DNA from: Acidovorax sp. 210-6 | GTDB taxonomy: Bacteria > Pseudomonadota > Gammaproteobacteria > Burkholderiales > Burkholderiaceae_C | Assembly (NCBI RefSeq): GCF_010020825.1 | Contig: NZ_JAACJE010000001.1 | Location: forward strand, 3,348,001 to 3,412,000 | Direction of reading: 5' to 3' | Length of the DNA stretch: 64,000 nucleotides | Shown: positions 61,101 to 64,000 of the stretch, piece after piece | How positions within the stretch are numbered: position 1 is the first letter of the stretch | Layout: each line of letters begins with the position of its first letter | Made by a program: the position numbers and the translations under genes | Notes under the pieces: model-generated | Told to the model about the DNA's origin: nothing | What the model saw: the letters and a program-made list of their open reading frames with translations, nothing else | Database searches by the model: none

Positions 61101-64000
61101 TGTCGCGTGCCGTGGCCACCAATTCCACCTCGCCGCTCTGGTCGATCTTGGCTTCGCACAGCAGCAGGCCGCGCGCGTCGCTCTGGCCGGTGCAGACGGT
61201 ACCCAGGTCCTTGGTCTCGACACGATGGTCGTAGCTGTAAAAGCCCCCCACCATGCGCTTGCGGCTGCTGGTGGTGATGCGTGCAATGGCCTGCACCTGC
61301 AACGGCACATCGGCAGCCGGCTTGCCATCGGGGGTGAGCGCCAGGGCCTGGAAGCGCAGCTTCTGGTTGGCCGAGGCCCAGCCTTCGGTCTTGATGCCCG
61401 CCAGCACTCCCGCAGGCCAGAGCGTGTGGGTGCTGCGCAGGGTTTGCACCTCGCCGTTGGGGTCGGCATAGGTGGCTTCGATGAGCAGGTCTTGCGCCGC
61501 CGGGGCGCGCGGCACGTTTTCCAGCACGACGCGGCCTGCACCATTGCGGTCCAGCGTGAGCGCAAGCTTGTCGGCCACCACGCGCGCATCCTGGCTGGCG
61601 GCCTCTTCTTCCTCGCCGTCGCCAGCTGCGGCAGCCTGGCGGTTGCGGGGGGGGCGGAAGCTGAATTCCTCGTAGTCACCAAACTGCAGCCACTTGGGCC
61701 GCACCAACGCAGACACTCGCACCGGCAACTGGGCCGCCGCGCCACCCGCCACGTAGTTGACCTGCACGCTGGCAGGCACCGTGCGCACGTTGACCAGCGG
61801 GCCCTTGTCGGCCGGGCCCACACGCCCTTCCAGCACCGGCAGGCGGAATTCCTCGACACGGAAGCGCCCCGAGGTCAGGTACATGTCCATCTGCTCGCCG
61901 CGCAGTTCGACCTCGTACACACCGAGCTTGGCGGCTGGGGGCACGGCAAATTCGCTGTGTGCGCTCAGGCCACCGGTGGCGGTCTTGCGCCATTGCAAGG
62001 GCTGCGTGTACTGCTGCCCACTGCCCACATGGGTGATGACCAGCGTGTCCGGCCGGCGCTCGGGCAGGCCAAAGCCCTTGCGCGTTTCGGTGCGCAGCAG
62101 GTGCTTCATGGACACGGTTTCCCCGGCGCGCAGCAGCGTGCGGTCGAACACGGTGTGCGCACGCGCATCCGGCTGCGGGCCGCTGCTGGTGGGCAGGTTG
62201 AAGCGCCAGGGCTCGATGCCGCGCTGCCACTCGCTCCAGGCAAAGGCCATGTCTTCCACACCGTCGGTGCCGCGCAGGCGCGCACTGACAAAGTAGCCGG
62301 CGCCAGCGTCACCGCCGTTCTCGCAATAAGGCGCCTCGGGTGACAGGCCTTCGATCCGCGCCAGGCCCTGGGCATCGGTGGTGCCGGTGGCCAGTTCCTT
62401 GCCGCTGCAGTCGGACACACGCACCTGCGCGCCCGCCACGGGCAGCCCCCGGTCGAGCGAGGTCACCCACACCAACGCGTTCTCGCGCCCCAGCTTGAAG
62501 TGCACGCCCAGGTTGGTGACCAGGGCCATGCTGCGCACGTACATGGTGCGCTCTTTGCCATGGCGCTCGTCCAGCAGCGAGGCACCCAGCAGCGGCGAGG
62601 CGATCTCGACCACGTGGAAGCCCGGCGCCAGCGGGATGCCCACCACCTCGAAAGGCCGCTTATCGCCCTTGTCGGGGCGGGGCAGGTCCAGCGCGCGCAC
62701 GCCCGGCTGGCCGCCCAGCAGCGAGAGCATGCGCGTTTGCACCACGCTTTTGTCCTCCTGCTCCAGCACCTTGGGCAGGGCGCCCTTCACCTCGCGCCGC
62801 GCCTGGCTGCGGTCGATGAAAAAGCGGTCGTAGCGCTGCACCTTGTGGAACCAGGCAATGATGTCCGCGTCCTGCGTGGGCCGCAGCGTGCTGACCTTGC
62901 CACGGGGCGGCTGAGCGTCCGTGCCCGCCTGCAGCCCCTGCACGCGCAGGTCGGGCTCCACGTTGCGCAGCGTGACGGGAAACAGCGCCGGGCCCTGCGG
63001 GCCTTCGGCAAAGCGCTCGACGATGCCAAAGGGCGACGCTGCAAACTTGGCCAGCGGCGGCAAACCACCCGTAGCCACCTTGAGCGGAAAGCTCTGCGCA
63101 TTGGCCAAGGGCCGGCCCGAGGCGTCCTTCAGGTCCTTGGGCAACTCCAGCGCGTAGGTCGTGCTCTCGGTCAGGGGCGGGGCAAACTGCACGCTGCTCA
63201 CCAGCTCGTCGGCCTGGTGTGCTTGCGCCTCGCCGCCGTCGTCTTCCTGCAGCCGGGGCTTGACCACCTCTTGGGCCGACTTGAGCCGCAGGCCCGCCGC
63301 CAGCTTGCGCGGTACCGGGGCACTGAACGTCACCGTGAGCGGGCGGATCGGCAGGCAGGCAGCCTGGGCGTTTTCGCGCTCGCAGGTGAATTCGGCGGTG
63401 AACGGCGCACGCACCTGGTAGGTGAAGCGCTTTTCCACCGCATTGGGCACGCCGCTGGGCGTGGCCACCCCCTTGCCCCACACCAACTGCACCTTGGTCG
63501 AAGGCGTAAAGCGCCGGGCGCAGGCCAGCGTCTGCACCGCCAGCGGCTCCTGCGCCGCACGTCGCTCCAGGCCCTGGGCCTTGAGCAGGGCCGCACGCTC
63601 CTTGCCATCCACCAGGCGCACCGGCACGCGCTCGCCCACGCCGTCGAGCTGGCACCAGGCATAGGCCTGCACGCTCTCCAGTGTGGCGGGGCCGTTGAGC
63701 TGCAGCACGAAATACTGCTCTTCGTCGATGGGCTCGTAGGTGCCGGGACGCAGGTTCTGCACGAAAGGCCCGCCGCTATTGAATTGATAGCTAGCAGCGC
63801 CCTTCAATGGGGCGCCAGAGGCCGATTTGAAGTCAGGCTTGATGTGTGCCGTGCAGCGCACCCCCGGTGGCAGGTCGCGCTCGAAGTCATACACCCATTC
63901 GCGCTCGCTGGTCCAGCGGCCCGTGCCCTTGCTGACCTGCGCGTCGCTGCAGCGCAGTTCCAGCGGCGCCGGGGCCTTGGGATCACCGAAGGTGATGGCG
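58147..64000 (-). CDS. Alpha-2-macroglobulin family protein, 5' end beyond right edge
   Basis: At least 1950 residues in view; the frame is still open at the edge, so the signal peptide or lipobox is missing. The MG domains cover most of it, the A2M domain includes LLDTLLLWEPALQLDANGQAK-type sequence, and the thioester site is CLEQ (59620-59631), the variant also used by E. coli YfhM. A complement-like C-terminal domain follows. Such proteins are thought to trap attacking proteases and partner PbpC to repair cell-wall damage. It is longer than E. coli YfhM (1653 residues). The initiation codon lies outside the window. Confidence 0.9.
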   Translation of the reverse strand, partial: AITFGDPKAPAPLELRCSDAQVSKGTGRWTSEREWVYDFERDLPPGVRCTAHIKPDFKSASGAPLKGAASYQFNSGGPFVQNLRPGTYEPIDEEQYFVLQLNGPATLESVQAYAWCQLDGVGERVPVRLVDGKERAALLKAQGLERRAAQEPLAVQTLACARRFTPSTKVQLVWGKGVATPSGVPNAVEKRFTYQVRAPFTAEFTCERENAQAACLPIRPLTVTFSAPVPRKLAAGLRLKSAQEVVKPRLQEDDGGEAQAHQADELVSSVQFAPPLTESTTYALELPKDLKDASGRPLANAQSFPLKVATGGLPPLAKFAASPFGIVERFAEGPQGPALFPVTLRNVEPDLRVQGLQAGTDAQPPRGKVSTLRPTQDADIIAWFHKVQRYDRFFIDRSQARREVKGALPKVLEQEDKSVVQTRMLSLLGGQPGVRALDLPRPDKGDKRPFEVVGIPLAPGFHVVEIASPLLGASLLDERHGKERTMYVRSMALVTNLGVHFKLGRENALVWVTSLDRGLPVAGAQVRVSDCSGKELATGTTDAQGLARIEGLSPEAPYCENGGDAGAGYFVSARLRGTDGVEDMAFAWSEWQRGIEPWRFNLPTSSGPQPDARAHTVFDRTLLRAGETVSMKHLLRTETRKGFGLPERRPDTLVITHVGSGQQYTQPLQWRKTATGGLSAHSEFAVPPAAKLGVYEVELRGEQMDMYLTSGRFRVEEFRLPVLEGRVGPADKGPLVNVRTVPASVQVNYVAGGAAAQLPVRVSALVRPKWLQFGDYEEFSFRPPRNRQAAAAGDGEEEEAASQDARVVADKLALTLDRNGAGRVVLENVPRAPAAQDLLIEATYADPNGEVQTLRSTHTLWPAGVLAGIKTEGWASANQKLRFQALALTPDGKPAADVPLQVQAIARITTSSRKRMVGGFYSYDHRVETKDLGTVCTGQSDARGLLLCEAKIDQSGEVELVATARDKAGNTVDAASSVWITRQGELWFGGENHDRIDLLPEKKSYQPGETARLQVRMPFRYATALVAVEREGIIATQVVELTGKDPTVHLKIEDGWGPNVYVSVLALRGRLRDVPWYSFFTWGFKAPREWWTAFWYEGKEYQAPTALVDLSKPAFRLGAAELKVGTKGHQINVKLSADKESYPVRGKAQVTITATLPNGKPAAHAEVALAAVDQALLELMPNTSWNLLDAMLQRRSWGVQTSTAQMEIIGRRHYGRKAVPAGGGGGRAPTRELLDTLLLWEPALQLDANGQAKVTVPLNDALTTFKIVAVADAATGLFGTGSTSIRATQDLQIISGLPPLVREGDQFRAQFTLRNTTKAAMQVEVAPRATLLELKPQTVDIPAGEARELAWMVTAPEQLGQTRAQALLWEVQAKAQGGGARDALKVSQRIIPAVPLTVQQATLVQVDGSYTLPVQAPADALPDTGAKRGGLKLALQPKLAEGLPGVRDWWARYPFTCLEQKTSKAVGLRDAKLWQTVVAQLPTYLDDDGLAHYFPPRDGDANRGSDTLTAYVLAATHEAAALNPAFALPDDVRAPMERGLTAFIEGRIERSFWSPRKDLDMRKLAAIEALSRYGKAQGRMVASITVAPNQWPTHSVIDWLNILRRVQDVPQREQRLQEAQQILKARLSYQGTKLLFSTEQDDYWWWLMQNGDVNTARLLLAVMDDPAWKDDMGRLANGFISRQQGGAWHTTTANLWGGLALEKFSAKFEATPVSGTTRASMGGNSASVDWSKVERIKAQDASGAAHQTTWFGAPAAPGMLRGNGMFLPWGAGKEQLSVAHQGPGKPWLTVQSVAAIALKAPFSAGYRIAKTVTPIEQANKALPPGQYTRGDVLRVTLEVTSQTDMTWVAITDPVPAGATILGSGLGRDSEIATQGERRSGAGWPAFEERSFEAFRSYYEYLPKGTVKMEYTVRLNNVGDFALPPSRAEALYAPEMFGEVPNGRVQVVPAQ
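63774..63834. repeat. Short multi-hairpin repeat inside the alpha-2-macroglobulin gene
   Basis: ATTGATAGCTAGCAGCGC, CAATGGGGCGCCAGAGG, CCGATTTGA follow the repeat consensus. Read on the coding (minus) strand it encodes FKSASGAPLKGAASYQFNS. Confidence 0.7.

Noticed and set aside
58138-62343. 1401-codon open frame on the plus strand opposite the alpha-2-macroglobulin gene
   Set aside because: A compositional shadow (long runs of GQ, AHV, HG); the minus strand has the CLEQ thioester and MG-domain pattern.

Overview
The window is a dense, GC-rich stretch of bacterial chromosome. Gene content and order (petABC next to sspA/sspB and mscL, tatABC-hinT near hisIE, divergent rluC/rne, tamAB, dadA with a divergent Lrp regulator) indicate a betaproteobacterium of the order Burkholderiales, most likely family Comamonadaceae (Acidovorax-like). 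This rests on gene order, protein character and a recurrent short palindromic repeat that I associate with that family; no database search was possible.

Layout. 1-7185: the start of a cytochrome oxidase subunit II gene (runs off the left edge), a BioC-like methyltransferase, comF, trmL, a LysR regulator, a MaoC-fold protein, a ParA-like ATPase, a LysE exporter, a TRIC channel and a DUF1841 protein. 7196-12077: a tandem universal stress protein, a cytochrome c4-like dihaem protein, and a MoxR ATPase / VWA protein pair with a GNAT acetyltransferase lying between them. 12082-17984: tamA and tamB, the outer-membrane translocation and assembly pair. 18087-25650: a tRNA-Arg(CCT) followed by a small integrated element of about 7.4 kb. 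The element has a P4-type integrase, two AlpA-like regulators, a TOPRIM/DUF3987-type replication protein, several unknown genes and one secreted cargo protein. It is bounded by a 16-bp direct repeat and carries similar decamers inside both ends. It has no recognisable capsid, tail or conjugation gene, so it looks like a phage satellite or minimal integrative element. 25658-31893: dadA/lrp, tRNA-Thr(TGT), sspB-sspA and the cytochrome bc1 operon (petA-petB-petC). 32050-43176: mscL, pdxA, a Nif3-like protein, a DegS/DegQ-type periplasmic protease, tatABC, hinT, a patatin, hisE-hisI, an SppA-type peptidase, a Rieske protein, a HAD phosphatase and rluC. 43177-48900: rne behind a 590-nt leader, then yaaA, queF and a small membrane protein. 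49007-64000: an Aer-like energy taxis receptor, dinB, an FMN alpha-hydroxy acid dehydrogenase, a PAS-PAS-GGDEF diguanylate cyclase, and pbpC with a very large alpha-2-macroglobulin gene that runs off the right edge.

How the genes work together. Several sets form functional units: respiration (coxB, petABC, dihaem cytochrome c), envelope assembly and protection (tamAB, tatABC, DegS-like protease, pbpC with alpha-2-macroglobulin), RNA metabolism (trmL, rluC, rne, queF, two tRNAs), and the last two steps before the branch of histidine synthesis (hisI, hisE). Signal input comes from Aer, the GGDEF protein, LysR and Lrp.

The least ordinary parts are (1) the 18.1-25.5 kb element, with its int-to-alpA noncoding region and an inverted array of GCGACTT units just after the replication gene; (2) the rne leader with a nested hairpin; (3) about nine copies of a short multi-hairpin repeat, at least two of which lie in frame inside coding sequences; and (4) three copies of a longer intergenic repeat.
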